64,000 nt of DNA, from the NCBI RefSeq assembly GCF_033097505.1, contig NZ_AP028654.1:2862001-2926000 (forward strand), given 5' to 3'. Shown here piece by piece: positions 1 through 9,345 of this stretch. Each line of letters begins with the position of its first letter. Positions within the stretch are counted from its first letter, which is position 1. The notes under the pieces are model-generated. The model worked only from the letters and a program-made list of their open reading frames with translations, was not told the origin of the DNA and did no database searches. This DNA comes from Helicovermis profundi (GTDB lineage: Bacteria; Bacillota; Clostridia; Peptostreptococcales; Acidaminobacteraceae). The position numbers were made by a program, and so were the translations under genes.

Positions 1-1119
1 GGAAATTTTATCTTTTTCTAATTTGTTTCTAATTTTATACTCTTTTAACAAAATGTCTACAAACTCATCAAATAAGTAAACCTTATATCTATTTATTTTA
101 TAGTAGTCTGCAACAAACTCAAGTAATGATATTACAAGAGTTTCATAAGAATCATCATCATTAAGATCTAATAAATCAGCAACTATTGGAATTATTTTTT
201 CAAACACTAATCTTCTAGTTGGTTTATTATTTTCACCAAATATTTTTTTTATCTCTTCAATAGACCATTTTGGAGCATTTGCAAATAAATCAAAAAAATA
301 TTTCTCGTTTTTATTAGTTTCAATACAATATTTTTTTCCTTTATAATCTTTAAATACCCTTAATGTATCATAGTAACCCATTTTTAAATTATTTCTCATA
401 GTTTCTTTTTTAAATTCAAGAATTTTACCAGTATTACCTGACGGTATTATATACGTTATATCTAAATCTTTATTTTTAACAGGCTGTACTATTCCTATAG
501 CTTGGAGCCTAACAGCAATTATTTTTTTATACCCTTTTTTTGCTATCAAACCAATAGGTAAATTATCATAAAAGCCACCATCTATATATGTTTTATTTTC
601 AATTTTATCAACTTTAAAAATAGGAAGATTTGCTGATGCTACAATATAATCGTGTAATTTACCATATGGAATTTCTTCTTTAAATACTTCTTTTCCTTTA
701 AGTTCGGAAAGAGAAAATGTAACAATCCCATAATCCATCTGCGCTTTTCTAAGCTTATCTTCATCAATATACTTTTTTAATATTTTTTTTAAAGGCGTTA
801 TATTCAAACCACCATACTTAGCTGTTTTATGAAGATATCTCATTATTTTTTTAAAATCATCTGATTTAACATCAAAATCAAAATCAATTAACTTACTAAG
901 TATCTCTCGATCACCTTCGATTCCAAAATCCGGCTCCATATTATACCAAATATCATAAACTTCATCATACAAACCAAGAGTAATAAAAGCTCCATTAATA
1001 GCACCAATAGAGGTTCCACTTATAGCACCAATGTCTATATTAAGTTCCCTTAGCGCTCTCCAAACACCAATTTGATAAGATCCCTTAGCTCCTCCACCTT
1101 CTAAAACTAATCCATACAT
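1..1119 (-). CDS. patatin-like phospholipase family protein (3' end outside window)
   Basis: Serine acyl hydrolase of the bacterial patatin-like family, probably acting on phospholipid or lysophospholipid chains; the substrate cannot be read from sequence. My translation from the ATG at 1119 begins MYGLVLEGGGAKGSY. The Gly-rich oxyanion loop GGGAKG is at residues 8-13, the nucleophile elbow GTSIG at 35-39 (Ser37), and the catalytic Asp is in a DGG motif at residue 180. No signal peptide is visible, so it is likely cytoplasmic or membrane-peripheral. The frame stays open to base 1, giving at least 373 codons; the true end is beyond the left edge. A good Shine-Dalgarno (AGAAGGTGA) precedes the ATG. 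It is the last gene on the minus strand here and is separated from fabZ by a structured repeat, so it is probably transcribed alone. Confidence 0.88.
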   Translation of the reverse strand, partial: MYGLVLEGGGAKGSYQIGVWRALRELNIDIGAISGTSIGAINGAFITLGLYDEVYDIWYNMEPDFGIEGDREILSKLIDFDFDVKSDDFKKIMRYLHKTAKYGGLNITPLKKILKKYIDEDKLRKAQMDYGIVTFSLSELKGKEVFKEEIPYGKLHDYIVASANLPIFKVDKIENKTYIDGGFYDNLPIGLIAKKGYKKIIAVRLQAIGIVQPVKNKDLDITYIIPSGNTGKILEFKKETMRNNLKMGYYDTLRVFKDYKGKKYCIETNKNEKYFFDLFANAPKWSIEEIKKIFGENNKPTRRLVFEKIIPIVADLLDLNDDDSYETLVISLLEFVADYYKINRYKVYLFDEFVDILLKEYKIRNKLEKDKIS

Positions 1120-1140
1120 ATAATTCACCTTCTCTATTAA

Positions 1141-1168
1141 ATTATACTACAAATAAAGAATTTCTAAA
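1141..1168 (-). promoter_or_regulatory. possible sigma-A promoter of the patatin gene
   Basis: On the minus strand, TTTAGA, a 16-base spacer and a perfect TATAAT lie just upstream of the patatin-like gene, which would give a leader of about 15 nt. The -10 is consensus and the -35 is weak. Confidence 0.4.
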
Positions 1169-1239
1169 CAATATATTTATCATATTTTTTATTAATACTT
1201 ACATATACTTAAAAAAATATACACTTCTCTATGTACTAT

Positions 1240-1377
1240 AGCCATTGCTCTCGCAAAGAGCTTTTCAAGCTCTCTTTTTGCGAGGCGAGAGCTTCGCTCT
1301 CTATGAAAAAAAGAAGAAAATCAAAATTTATCAAGCAAGCTTGATATTTTGATTTCCCTCTTTTTTTCGCACTGGCT
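1240..1377 (-). repeat. cloverleaf-type structured repeat (single copy, locus A)
   Basis: Outer stem 1240-1248 (AGCCATTGC) pairs with 1369-1377 (GCACTGGCT) with one mismatch. Inside are three hairpins: 1250-1284 (CTCGCAAA/TTTGCGAG), 1287-1301 (GAGAGCttcGCTCTC) and a long AT-rich arm at 1303-1368. Read on the minus strand this is the same order as the elements at 7119, 19400, 20065 and 46741: outer stem, long arm, CATA linker, short arm 2, arm 3, closing stem. The first outer strand overlaps the fabZ stop codon, so the element is the 3' UTR of fabZ. The long arm carries A and T runs and could also act as a terminator. Confidence 0.7.
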
Positions 1378-1807
1378 AATTGTTTTCGACAATGCCAAAC
1401 ATTAATTCACCTTTGCATGCTACTTTTCCATCTACATACGCTATTGCTTGGCCTTTTCCTATTCCTCGTCTCATCGCTTCTAATTTTACTTCCATTCTCA
1501 GAGTATCTCCCGGTATCACTTGTTTTTTAAATCTCACTTTGTCTATTCCGGCAAATACAGCAAGTTTTCCTTTATTTTCTTCAAGACTCATAAGTGCTAC
1601 TGCACCAACTTGAGCTAATGCTTCTACTATTAATACGCCTGGCATAATTGGATTTCCTGGGAAATGACCTTGGAAAAATGGTTCATTAAATGTAACATTC
1701 TTAATTCCAACAGCTTTTACTCCTACTTCTAATTCTAAAATTTTATCAACTAATAAAAACGGATATCTATGCGGAAGTATTTTTTGAATTTCTATAGAAT
1801 TTAACAT
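1376..1807 (-). CDS. fabZ: 3-hydroxyacyl-[acyl-carrier-protein] dehydratase FabZ
   Basis: Cytosolic hotdog-fold dehydratase of type II fatty acid synthesis that converts 3-hydroxyacyl-ACP to trans-2-enoyl-ACP. The 143-residue length is normal for FabZ. The N-terminus carries [13 protein letters not shown], and the signature [21 protein letters not shown] region holds the catalytic His (about residue 48) and Glu (about residue 62). The ATG at 1807 follows AAAGGAGAGGTGC, a strong ribosome binding site. It lies directly downstream of the flagellar rod genes, as in Bacillus (flhO-flhP-fabZ), but has its own strong promoter between flgJ and fabZ. The stop codon is overlapped by a structured repeat. 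Confidence 0.97.
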   Translation of the reverse strand: MLNSIEIQKILPHRYPFLLVDKILELEVGVKAVGIKNVTFNEPFFQGHFPGNPIMPGVLIVEALAQVGAVALMSLEENKGKLAVFAGIDKVRFKKQVIPGDTLRMEVKLEAMRRGIGKGQAIAYVDGKVACKGELMFGIVENN

Positions 1808-1857
1808 GCACCTCTCCTTTGTTATCTACTACTAATATCAGATGTTAATATATTTTA

Positions 1858-1885
1858 ATTATATTATTTTGATAATAAAAGTCAA
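1858..1885 (-). promoter_or_regulatory. sigma-A promoter of fabZ
   Basis: Minus strand: TTGACT, 16-base spacer, perfect TATAAT, about 45 bases upstream of the fabZ start. The -35 box sits directly after the T-run of the flgJ terminator, so termination and new initiation are packed into about 50 bases. Confidence 0.7.
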
Positions 1886-1909
1886 GAAAAAAAAGAACCC
1901 ATAGGTTCT
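1886..1909 (-). terminator. intrinsic terminator of the flgF-flgG-flgJ unit
   Basis: On the minus strand AGAACC-tatg-GGTTCT is followed by eight T residues. The 5' side of the stem overlaps the flgJ stop codon. The stem is short (6 bp) but the T-run is strong. Confidence 0.7.
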
Positions 1910-2309
1910 ATCCTTTAATGTCAATACTTTTGACTTTATCTTCATCATCTTTATTAGTATTTTCAATATTTTTGTTTAGTGATTTATATATCATATCAGA
2001 AATTCCAAATCCACCCGATTTAGATATAACTTTTGATAATTCTTCATCATACATCGATTCAAACATACTTCTAGCATTACTTTTTTCAATAAAACCATCT
2101 TTATTTTCAGATGAACCTCTCATTGATTTAAACATCATATTAATAAAAATAGATTCAAAATCCTCAGCAACTTTTTTTAATTCACTTTTATCCTTTGATT
2201 TTTTTGCTCTTTCAAGCATATCCTTAAAAGCGTCATCAGTAGCTTTTTCTGCATTTGCTTTTGCAGAATCAATACTAGAATTCATACTAACATTATTTCC
2301 TATTTTCAT
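1908..2309 (-). CDS. FlgJ-like flagellar rod-binding protein (no muramidase domain)
   Basis: About 133 residues matching the N-terminal rod-binding domain of FlgJ. The recognisable core is LKKVAEDFESIFINMMFKSMR followed by FESMYDEELSKVISKSGGFGISDMIY. This domain caps or scaffolds the growing flagellar rod in the periplasmic or cell-wall zone. The C-terminal glucosaminidase domain of enterobacterial FlgJ is absent, as usual in Firmicutes. I place the start at the ATG at 2309, behind the SD AGAGGTG; an upstream GTG lies inside that SD. It is the last gene of the flgF-flgG-flgJ unit and ends in a terminator. The family assignment is good; the exact partner is inferred. Confidence 0.8.
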   Translation of the reverse strand: MKIGNNVSMNSSIDSAKANAEKATDDAFKDMLERAKKSKDKSELKKVAEDFESIFINMMFKSMRGSSENKDGFIEKSNARSMFESMYDEELSKVISKSGGFGISDMIYKSLNKNIENTNKDDEDKVKSIDIKG

Positions 2310-2342
2310 TAATAACACCTCTTTTCATAGAAATTCACTTAC

Positions 2343-3134
2343 TTATCGTCTTAAATTGTTAGCAAGTTCTAACATTTTGTCTGCTGTTTGAATAGTTTTC
2401 GAGTTTATTTCATATGCTCTTTGTGCCGTTATCATATTAATCATCTCATCCACTACTTGAACATTTGAAGTTTCTAAAAATCCTTGCCAAACTTCTCCTG
2501 TATCTTCTGTTTCATTTGAAATAGGATTTCCCGATACAGCCGTACTAGCATATAAATTGCTACCTATTGACTCTAATCCAGAAGGATTAAAAAATTTATC
2601 TGTTTTAAGCGTAGTTACTTCTTCTTCGTTATCCGAACCATTTCTTTTTACTGAAATTTTTCCTGATTTATCAATTATTATCTTGTCGACATCTGTGCCT
2701 AAATTAATATCTCCATCTAATCCTTGAACTTTATAGCCTTCGTTCGTTACTAAATATGAATTACCATCTATCAAACTTATTTTAAAAGAACCATCTTTTG
2801 TAAATCTTGTTTTACCCTTTTCATCAACAATTTCAAAAAAACCATCGCCATTAATTGCTACATCTGTATCACCATTAGTATTTTGAAGTGTTCCAGGTAC
2901 AAAACTTCTAGTAGTTGCAGAAGTCATTACACCTTGACCTATTTGAACTATAACCGGTCTTCCATCAGTATCAACTTTTTGTTCTTGTAAAATATTCTCA
3001 TATAATAAATCTTTAAATTCCACTCTTTGTTTCTTAAAGCCAGTAGTATTTACGTTTGCTAAATTATTTGCTATAGTATCTATTTTAAGTTGTAATCCTT
3101 TCATGCCTGATGCAGCAGCATTTAATGCTCTCAT
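2343..3134 (-). CDS. flgG: flagellar distal rod protein FlgG (FlhP-type)
   Basis: About 263 residues of the rod/hook protein family exported by the flagellar type III system; FlgG forms the distal rod joining basal body and hook. The N-terminal rod signature is MRALNAAASGMKGLQLKIDT followed by IANNLANVNTTGFKK. The C-terminal heptad motif SNVQVVDEMINMITAQRAYE followed by NSKTIQTADKML is typical of FlgG. The start at 3134 follows GGAGATGAGGG; an upstream in-frame ATG would only add MNLMGDEG. It lies between flgF and the rod-binding protein in one unit. The pair corresponds by position to FlhO/FlhP of Bacillus next to mbl and fabZ. Confidence 0.93.
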   Translation of the reverse strand: MRALNAAASGMKGLQLKIDTIANNLANVNTTGFKKQRVEFKDLLYENILQEQKVDTDGRPVIVQIGQGVMTSATTRSFVPGTLQNTNGDTDVAINGDGFFEIVDEKGKTRFTKDGSFKISLIDGNSYLVTNEGYKVQGLDGDINLGTDVDKIIIDKSGKISVKRNGSDNEEEVTTLKTDKFFNPSGLESIGSNLYASTAVSGNPISNETEDTGEVWQGFLETSNVQVVDEMINMITAQRAYEINSKTIQTADKMLELANNLRR

Positions 3135-3175
3135 ACCCTCATCTCCCATCAAATTCATTCATTTTATCTATTTAT

Positions 3176-4249
3176 CTAAATCTTTCCAAGATCATTTACT
3201 GCTTTATTTAAAGTATCATCATACGCTTTCATAAGTTTTTGTCCAGATTCATATTTTCTATATAAAGATAAAAGCTCTATACTTTCAGTAACTGCATTAG
3301 AATTTGATTGCTCAAGCATACCTTGAATAAGAGTGCCTTTAAATTCCGTTTTCTTTCCTAACATATTTTTTTTAGTTTCATATACAGTTGAGCCTACTCT
3401 AAGTAAATCGCTATATTCAGAAAAGTTGGTAGTTTTTATTTTATCAATAATTTTTCCATTACTAATTATTTCTCCAAACTCATTAATTTCAACATTTTCC
3501 GAATCAAGTTTAATATCTCCTTTAGTTCCTTGAACTTTAAATCCACTATTAGTTACTAGTTCATGAGCTTCATTTAGTAAGAATCTACCATCTCGTACAT
3601 AATAATTAGTGTCACCATTCTTTACTTCCATAAACCCTCTTCCACTTAGAGCAATATCAAGTTTCCTCTCAGTTGTTTTAAGTTCACCTTGATTAAAATC
3701 AGTGATTGATCTATCAGCTCTTACACCAGCATTTAAAGTTCCTACTACATTCGGAGCAACCATTTTAATTAAGTTACTTATTTTTTTACCATCAACTAAA
3801 ACATCACCTTTTTCATTTATGTCAAGTTTTCCAGTGCCAATAAATATATCCTTACCATCATTACCAATAGCTCTATTACCTCTAGTAAGGTCTTTAGATT
3901 TATCAACATTTAAGTAATACGTACTTAAAAATCCATCTTTATCAACTGAAAACCTAGCAGATTTATTATTAGAAATACCTTCTTCATTTTTTACTCTAAA
4001 ATATCCCCATTTAGTATCAAGTAAATAATTATCACCATACTTAGAAACATTTATTTTATCAAAACCACCTTCTGAAGGTACGTTTGAACCATTAAATTTA
4101 GATATTAGGACATCATTAAAAGATTCAGCTAATACTTCAGATTTCTTAAAACTTATTGTTTCAATATTAGCAATATTATTACTAATTTCATCTATTTTCT
4201 TTTGGTTTACCAAAGCACTAGTTCCAGATAAATACAAACCTCTTAACAT
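3176..4249 (-). CDS. flgF: flagellar rod protein FlgF (FlhO-type)
   Basis: About 357 residues, a proximal rod protein of the flagellar basal body. The N-terminus MLRGLYLSGTSALVNQKKID and the disorder-to-helix motif ISNNIANIETISFKKSE are typical, as is the C-terminal EQSNSNAVTESIELLSLYRK. The central region is longer and more divergent than in FlgG. The chosen ATG at 4249 follows GTGGAGGTTATT; an upstream GTG-type start would add only four residues. It is the first gene of a three-gene unit and is preceded by a near-consensus sigma-28 promoter, so the unit is probably a sigma-D/FliA-dependent flagellar operon. Confidence 0.9.
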   Translation of the reverse strand: MLRGLYLSGTSALVNQKKIDEISNNIANIETISFKKSEVLAESFNDVLISKFNGSNVPSEGGFDKINVSKYGDNYLLDTKWGYFRVKNEEGISNNKSARFSVDKDGFLSTYYLNVDKSKDLTRGNRAIGNDGKDIFIGTGKLDINEKGDVLVDGKKISNLIKMVAPNVVGTLNAGVRADRSITDFNQGELKTTERKLDIALSGRGFMEVKNGDTNYYVRDGRFLLNEAHELVTNSGFKVQGTKGDIKLDSENVEINEFGEIISNGKIIDKIKTTNFSEYSDLLRVGSTVYETKKNMLGKKTEFKGTLIQGMLEQSNSNAVTESIELLSLYRKYESGQKLMKAYDDTLNKAVNDLGKI

Positions 4250-4280
4250 AATAACCTCCACAATCTAAATATCATAAATA

Positions 4281-4308
4281 TTATCGGCTAAAGTTCTATA
4301 ATACTTTA
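4281..4308 (-). promoter_or_regulatory. sigma-28 (SigD/FliA) flagellar promoter
   Basis: Minus strand: TAAA, 16-base spacer, GCCGATAA, 32 bases upstream of flgF. This matches the established SigD consensus (TAAA, N14-16, GCCGATAT) at 7 of 8 bases in the -10 element. It is placed correctly to drive flgF-flgG-flgJ. Confidence 0.85.
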
Positions 4309-4323
4309 AACATTTTTAAATTA

Positions 4324-4352
4324 CTCGATGTTTAGCTTTAGCTAAACGAGTT
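4324..4352. other. small GC-containing hairpin before the tandem repeat
   Basis: CTCG-atg-TTTAGCT...AGCTAAA-CGAG folds into a hairpin followed by TTTT on the plus strand. In the minus direction it lies at the end of the tandem array that follows mreB. It may help terminate mreB transcription; the T-run is short in both directions. Confidence 0.4.
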
Positions 4353-4360
4353 TTCTTTAA

Positions 4361-4655
4361 GAATTTGACCCTAAAATAGAAAAAATTGTGAAATTCAAAC
4401 AACGTGCCTCATGCCGATAAACATCGAAGCCTAATTTGAACTCTACAATTTCCCTTGAATCAAGAACTTGACCCTAAAAACAGAAAAAATTATGAAATTC
4501 AAACGGAGCGCCTTATACCAAAAAATCACAACATAGTTTGAACTTCATAATTCTCTTTTAATCAAGAACTTGACCCTAAAACAGAAAAAATTGTGAAATT
4601 CAAATGGAGCGCCTTATGCCAAAGGCATCGAAGCGTAATTTGAACTTCACAATTT
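4361..4655. repeat. three tandem 102-103 bp hairpin repeats downstream of mreB
   Basis: Three imperfect units begin at 4361, 4464 and 4566, each opening with GAAxTTGACCCTAAA. Each contains a long stem (TTGTGAAxTTCAAA pairing with TTTGAACTTCACAA) that encloses a smaller hairpin such as ATGCCaaaGGCAT. Unit 2 has TTAT/ATAA where units 1 and 3 have TTGT/ACAA, a compensatory change that keeps the stem. The last unit ends three bases before the mreB stop codon. The 409-base interval 4250-4658 holds nothing else besides the flgF promoter and a small hairpin. Confidence 0.8.
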
Positions 4656-4658
4656 TCA

Positions 4659-5684
4659 TTAGTAGCGTATACTTTTTTTAGATGACATACTTCTCTCAAG
4701 AACATCTAAATGTTCAAGAGACAATCCAGTTCCTTTTGCAACACATGAAACTGCATCTTCAGCTATATAAGTTGGAATACCGGTTCTTTTTTCAAGTAAT
4801 TTATTAAGACCATGTAAAAGTGATCCTCCACCTGTCATTACAATTCCTCTCGAACTAATGTCCGATGCAAGTTCTGGTGGTGTCTTTTCAAGCACTGCAT
4901 GTACTGCATCACTTATCGAATTAACTGGTTCTCTTAAAGCTTCAAGCATTTCTTCGCTTGTTACGGTTATATTTTTAGGAAGACCTGTAATTAAATCTCT
5001 TCCTCTACAATCCATTTTAATAGGTTTCGCTCTTGGCGATGCAGTTCCAATATTAATTTTAAGTTCTTCAGCTGTTCTTTCACCAACCAATAAATTATGT
5101 GCTTTTCTCATATATTTAATAATAAATTCATCAAATTTATCTCCAGCAACTTTAATTGATTTACTAACAACAATACCACCGAGTGAAATTACTGCTATAT
5201 CAGCAGTACCACCACCGATATCAATTATCATATTTCCATCAGGTTTTGTTATATCAAGTCCAGCTCCAATTGCAGCTGCAATTGGCTCTTCAATTATAAA
5301 AGTTTTTCCGCCACCAGCTTCTGAAGTTGCATCATAAACAGCTCTTTCTTCGACCTGAGTTACTCCACTAGGCACACAAACTATTATTTTGGGCTTAAAA
5401 AACATACTTTTTCCGCACGTTTTTTTTATAAAATATCTAAGCATTCTTTCGGTAATCTTATAGTCAGATATTACACCATCTTTAAGTGGTCTAATAGCAA
5501 CGATGTTACCAGGAGTTCTTCCTAACATTCTTCTAGCTTCTGATCCAACTGCTAAAACAGTATCAGTATTTCTATCGATTGCCACAACAGAAGGTTCTTG
5601 AAGAACTATTCCTTTTCCTTTTATATAAACTAAAACACTCGCTGTGCCTAAGTCAATTCCAATTTCCGTTCCAAACCCGAACAT
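4659..5684 (-). CDS. mreB: rod shape-determining protein MreB (Mbl-type)
   Basis: Bacterial actin homologue, about 341 residues, that polymerises under the membrane and organises the cell wall elongation machinery. The ATP-binding motifs are present: IGIDLGTASVLVY (phosphate 1) near the N-terminus, IIDIGGGTADIAVISLG (phosphate 2) near residue 160, and GIVMTGGGSLLHGL (adenosine) near residue 290. The start at 5684 (MFGFGTEIGIDLG) is supported by GGAAGGTGG upstream; a GTG three codons earlier lies within that SD. It sits directly downstream of murA with a gap of 19 bases and before the flagellar rod genes, the position of mbl in Bacillus subtilis, so it may be functionally Mbl. Confidence 0.95.
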   Translation of the reverse strand: MFGFGTEIGIDLGTASVLVYIKGKGIVLQEPSVVAIDRNTDTVLAVGSEARRMLGRTPGNIVAIRPLKDGVISDYKITERMLRYFIKKTCGKSMFFKPKIIVCVPSGVTQVEERAVYDATSEAGGGKTFIIEEPIAAAIGAGLDITKPDGNMIIDIGGGTADIAVISLGGIVVSKSIKVAGDKFDEFIIKYMRKAHNLLVGERTAEELKINIGTASPRAKPIKMDCRGRDLITGLPKNITVTSEEMLEALREPVNSISDAVHAVLEKTPPELASDISSRGIVMTGGGSLLHGLNKLLEKRTGIPTYIAEDAVSCVAKGTGLSLEHLDVLERSMSSKKSIRY

Positions 5685-5703
5685 AAAATCCACCTTCCAC
5701 CTA

Positions 5704-6966
5704 CTAAATTATTTTTTTAACTCTAGTTATATTTACTCCAATACCGGTTAATTTATTTTCAATATCATAATATCCTCTATCAATATGATATGTATCTACA
5801 ATTTCAGTACTACCTTCTGAAATTAAACCTGCAATAATAAGCGCAGCTCCAGCTCTCAAATCCGTAGCTTTTACTTTTGCACCTTCTAAATTTGATTTGC
5901 CTTGAACAACTGCACTATGACCTTCTATTTTAATATTAGCTCCCATTCTAGAAAGTTCAGCAACGTGCATAAATCTATTTTCAAAAACAGTTTCCATAAC
6001 AACACTAACTCCATTCGATTTTGTAAGCATTGCCATAAATTGAGCTTGTAAATCTGTAGGAAATCCTGGATATGGAAGTGTAGTTATATCAACTGATTTA
6101 ATATTTCCATCAGAAATAACTCTAATATTATCTTCCTCTTCTGCAATATCTATACCACATTCTTTTAATTTTGCAATTATTGGTTTTAAATGACTTGGAA
6201 CAACATTTTCTATTAATACATTTCCACCAGCAGCAGCTACAGCAATCATATATGTACCAGCTTCTATTCTATCTGGTATAGGAGCATGATTTGCACCTAA
6301 TAGTTTTTTAACTCCAAGAATTCTAATGGTATCAGTTCCTGCACCCTTTACATTTGCTCCAATTTTATTTAAGAAATTTGCTAAATCTATTATCTCTGGT
6401 TCTTCAGCTGCATTTTCTATGATAGTTGTTCCTTCTGCAAGAACAGCGGCCATCATAATATTTTCAGTAGCACCCACACTCGGAAAATCAAGATATATTG
6501 AAGCTCCTATTAATTTTTCAGCTCTAGCTTCAACAAATCCGTGACCAAATTCGATCTTAGCACCAAGCGCTGTAAATCCTTTTAAATGTAAGTCAATCGG
6601 CCTCGCTCCAATTGCGCATCCACCTGGCATGGGAATCTTTGCAACACCAGTTCTAGCCAAAAGTGGTCCAAGAACATAAAAAGATGCTCTCATTTTTTGA
6701 ACTAAATCATAAGGAGCTTCATTCGATTTGATTTCTGGAGTATATATAGTCATTTCTCCATTTGTTACTTGGCTTACCTCAGCTCCAAGTGACCTTAGAA
6801 CATCACTCATTACAACAACATCTTTTAGAAGTGGAATATCTTCTAAATAACATTTTTCTTCAGCTAACAACGTAGCTGCAAGTATTGGTAAAATAGCATT
6901 TTTCGCTCCACTAACTCTAATAGTACCTTCCAAAGGTCCACTATTTTTTACAATAATCTTAGCCAA
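5704..6966 (-). CDS. murA: UDP-N-acetylglucosamine 1-carboxyvinyltransferase MurA
   Basis: First committed step of peptidoglycan synthesis: transfer of enolpyruvate from PEP to UDP-GlcNAc in the cytosol. 420 residues, the normal length. The N-terminal [19 protein letters not shown] contains the essential Lys-Asn pair. The loop [17 protein letters not shown] carries the catalytic Cys (position 115 in E. coli numbering), so the enzyme should be fosfomycin-sensitive. The start codon is TTG at 6964-6966, preceded by AAGGAGGCCC. It is followed by mreB. The spoIID, spoIIQ and spoIIID genes that lie between murA and mbl in sporeformers are missing. Confidence 0.96.
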   Translation of the reverse strand: MAKIIVKNSGPLEGTIRVSGAKNAILPILAATLLAEEKCYLEDIPLLKDVVVMSDVLRSLGAEVSQVTNGEMTIYTPEIKSNEAPYDLVQKMRASFYVLGPLLARTGVAKIPMPGGCAIGARPIDLHLKGFTALGAKIEFGHGFVEARAEKLIGASIYLDFPSVGATENIMMAAVLAEGTTIIENAAEEPEIIDLANFLNKIGANVKGAGTDTIRILGVKKLLGANHAPIPDRIEAGTYMIAVAAAGGNVLIENVVPSHLKPIIAKLKECGIDIAEEEDNIRVISDGNIKSVDITTLPYPGFPTDLQAQFMAMLTKSNGVSVVMETVFENRFMHVAELSRMGANIKIEGHSAVVQGKSNLEGAKVKATDLRAGAALIIAGLISEGSTEIVDTYHIDRGYYDIENKLTGIGVNITRVKKII

Positions 6967-7118
6967 CTCTGGGCCTCCTTAAAAATTGATTCTATATTTA
7001 ATAAATTAATTTTATGTTAATGTAAGACCATAGTCCCACCATATTATATTATATATTAAATACAAAAAAACTTCTACCACCATAAGGTTTTTTTTTGATT
7101 ACAATCGCGATAAAAAAG

Positions 7119-7242
7119 AGCAGTGCGATAATAAAAAGAAACATAAATGCAAGTTTACTTGCGATTTTATGTCTCTTTTTATTATCATAGGGCAAAATGC
7201 CCGTGACAAAGCTAAAGCGTAGCTTTTGCTGGTCGCACTGCT
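7119..7242 (+). repeat. cloverleaf-type structured repeat, full copy (locus B)
   Basis: Outer stem AGCAGTGC (7119-7126) with GCACTGCT (7235-7242). Arm 1 is 7127-7186, with GATAATAAAAAGA at its base pairing with TCTTTTTATTATC. An ATA linker precedes arm 2 GGGCAaaaTGCCC (7190-7202) and arm 3 at 7203-7234 (AAAGCT/AGCTTT within GAC/GTC). Layout and outer stem match the element at 46741 although arms 1 and 3 are different in sequence. The 473-base gap 6967-7439 between murA and atpC contains this element, a truncated copy and the atp terminator. Confidence 0.8.
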
Positions 7243-7293
7243 ATTACCCTTTCATTCGATTGATTACTTTTTTTCTTTACATCTCTTTTTACT

Positions 7294-7352
7294 CATAGGG
7301 CAAAATGCCCGTGACAAAGCTAAAACGTAGCTTTTGCTGGTCGTCGGACATC
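7294..7352 (+). repeat. 5'-truncated copy of the locus B cloverleaf repeat
   Basis: The ATAGGGCAaaaTGCCCGTGAC arm 2 and the following arm 3 are repeated almost base for base from 7187-7234 (one change in the arm 3 loop). The outer 5' strand and the 5' half of arm 1 are absent and the closing strand is replaced by unrelated sequence. Confidence 0.75.
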
Positions 7353-7386
7353 ACTCTTTATAAATGAATATTTCTTTTAATAATAA

Positions 7387-7433
7387 AAGATCTATAAAAA
7401 CTTTAGCATTTACGCTAAGTTTTTATAGATCTT
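7387..7433 (-). terminator. terminator of the atp operon
   Basis: A near-perfect stem of about 20 bp (AAGATCTATAAAAACTT pairing with AAGTTTTTATAGATCTT around a GC-containing tip) starts six bases after the atpC stop codon and is followed by TTTATT on the minus strand. Confidence 0.8.
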
Positions 7434-7439
7434 AATTCA

Positions 7440-7850
7440 TTATATATCTATACCTGTAATCCTCAATCTATTCATAGCTCTATTTAGTGAAGTTCGAGCT
7501 CTAACTACATCAACTTCATGATCATCGCTATCAAGTCTATTTCTATTTCTATCAAGAGCTTCTTTAGCTCTTTCAACATCTATTTCGTGAGCCCATTCTG
7601 CTGCATCTGTAACTATTGTTGTTTGCTCATCAGTAACCGTCATAAATCCACCCGCACACGCAGCTTCAACAAACTTACCATCAACATTTTTAATTCTAAT
7701 AGGTCCAATCGCTACTGGAGAAACAACTGGTTCGTGATCTTTAAGAATTCCCATATCTCCTTCAGAAACTCTTATAATGACCATTTCTACATCTCCATCA
7801 AAAAAACTTCTGCTTGGAGTTACAATTTTTAATTTAAAATTTCCAGCCAT
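7440..7850 (-). CDS. atpC: F-type ATP synthase subunit epsilon
   Basis: 136-residue epsilon subunit of the F1 central stalk, coupling gamma rotation to c-ring contact and restraining ATP hydrolysis. The N-terminal beta-sandwich starts FKLKIVTPSRSFFDGDVEMV and contains the conserved EGDMGILKDHEPVVS stretch. The C-terminal half forms the two-helix domain with a long Arg-rich helix (RAKEALDRNRNRL, RARTSLNRAMNRLRI). It is the last gene of the atpZ-I-B-E-E-E-F-H-A-G-D-C operon and is followed by a strong hairpin terminator. The ATG at 7850 follows TAGGAGGATAAG. Confidence 0.96.
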   Translation of the reverse strand: MAGNFKLKIVTPSRSFFDGDVEMVIIRVSEGDMGILKDHEPVVSPVAIGPIRIKNVDGKFVEAACAGGFMTVTDEQTTIVTDAAEWAHEIDVERAKEALDRNRNRLDSDDHEVDVVRARTSLNRAMNRLRITGIDI

Positions 7851-7917
7851 AAACTTATCCTCCTAAATATTTTATATAATATTCTTCGCATTCGTAAAGC
7901 ACTATAACTCTACAAAT

Positions 7918-9309
<1,392 letters not shown>

Positions 9310-9345
9310 CTATTATCCACTCCCTTTTGTCTTCTTAAATTACAT

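Noticed and set aside
4361-4655. Tandem repeats after mreB as members of the cloverleaf family
   Set aside because: They lack the GCxGTGC outer stem, the CATA linker and the short arm 2, so I treat them as a separate family.
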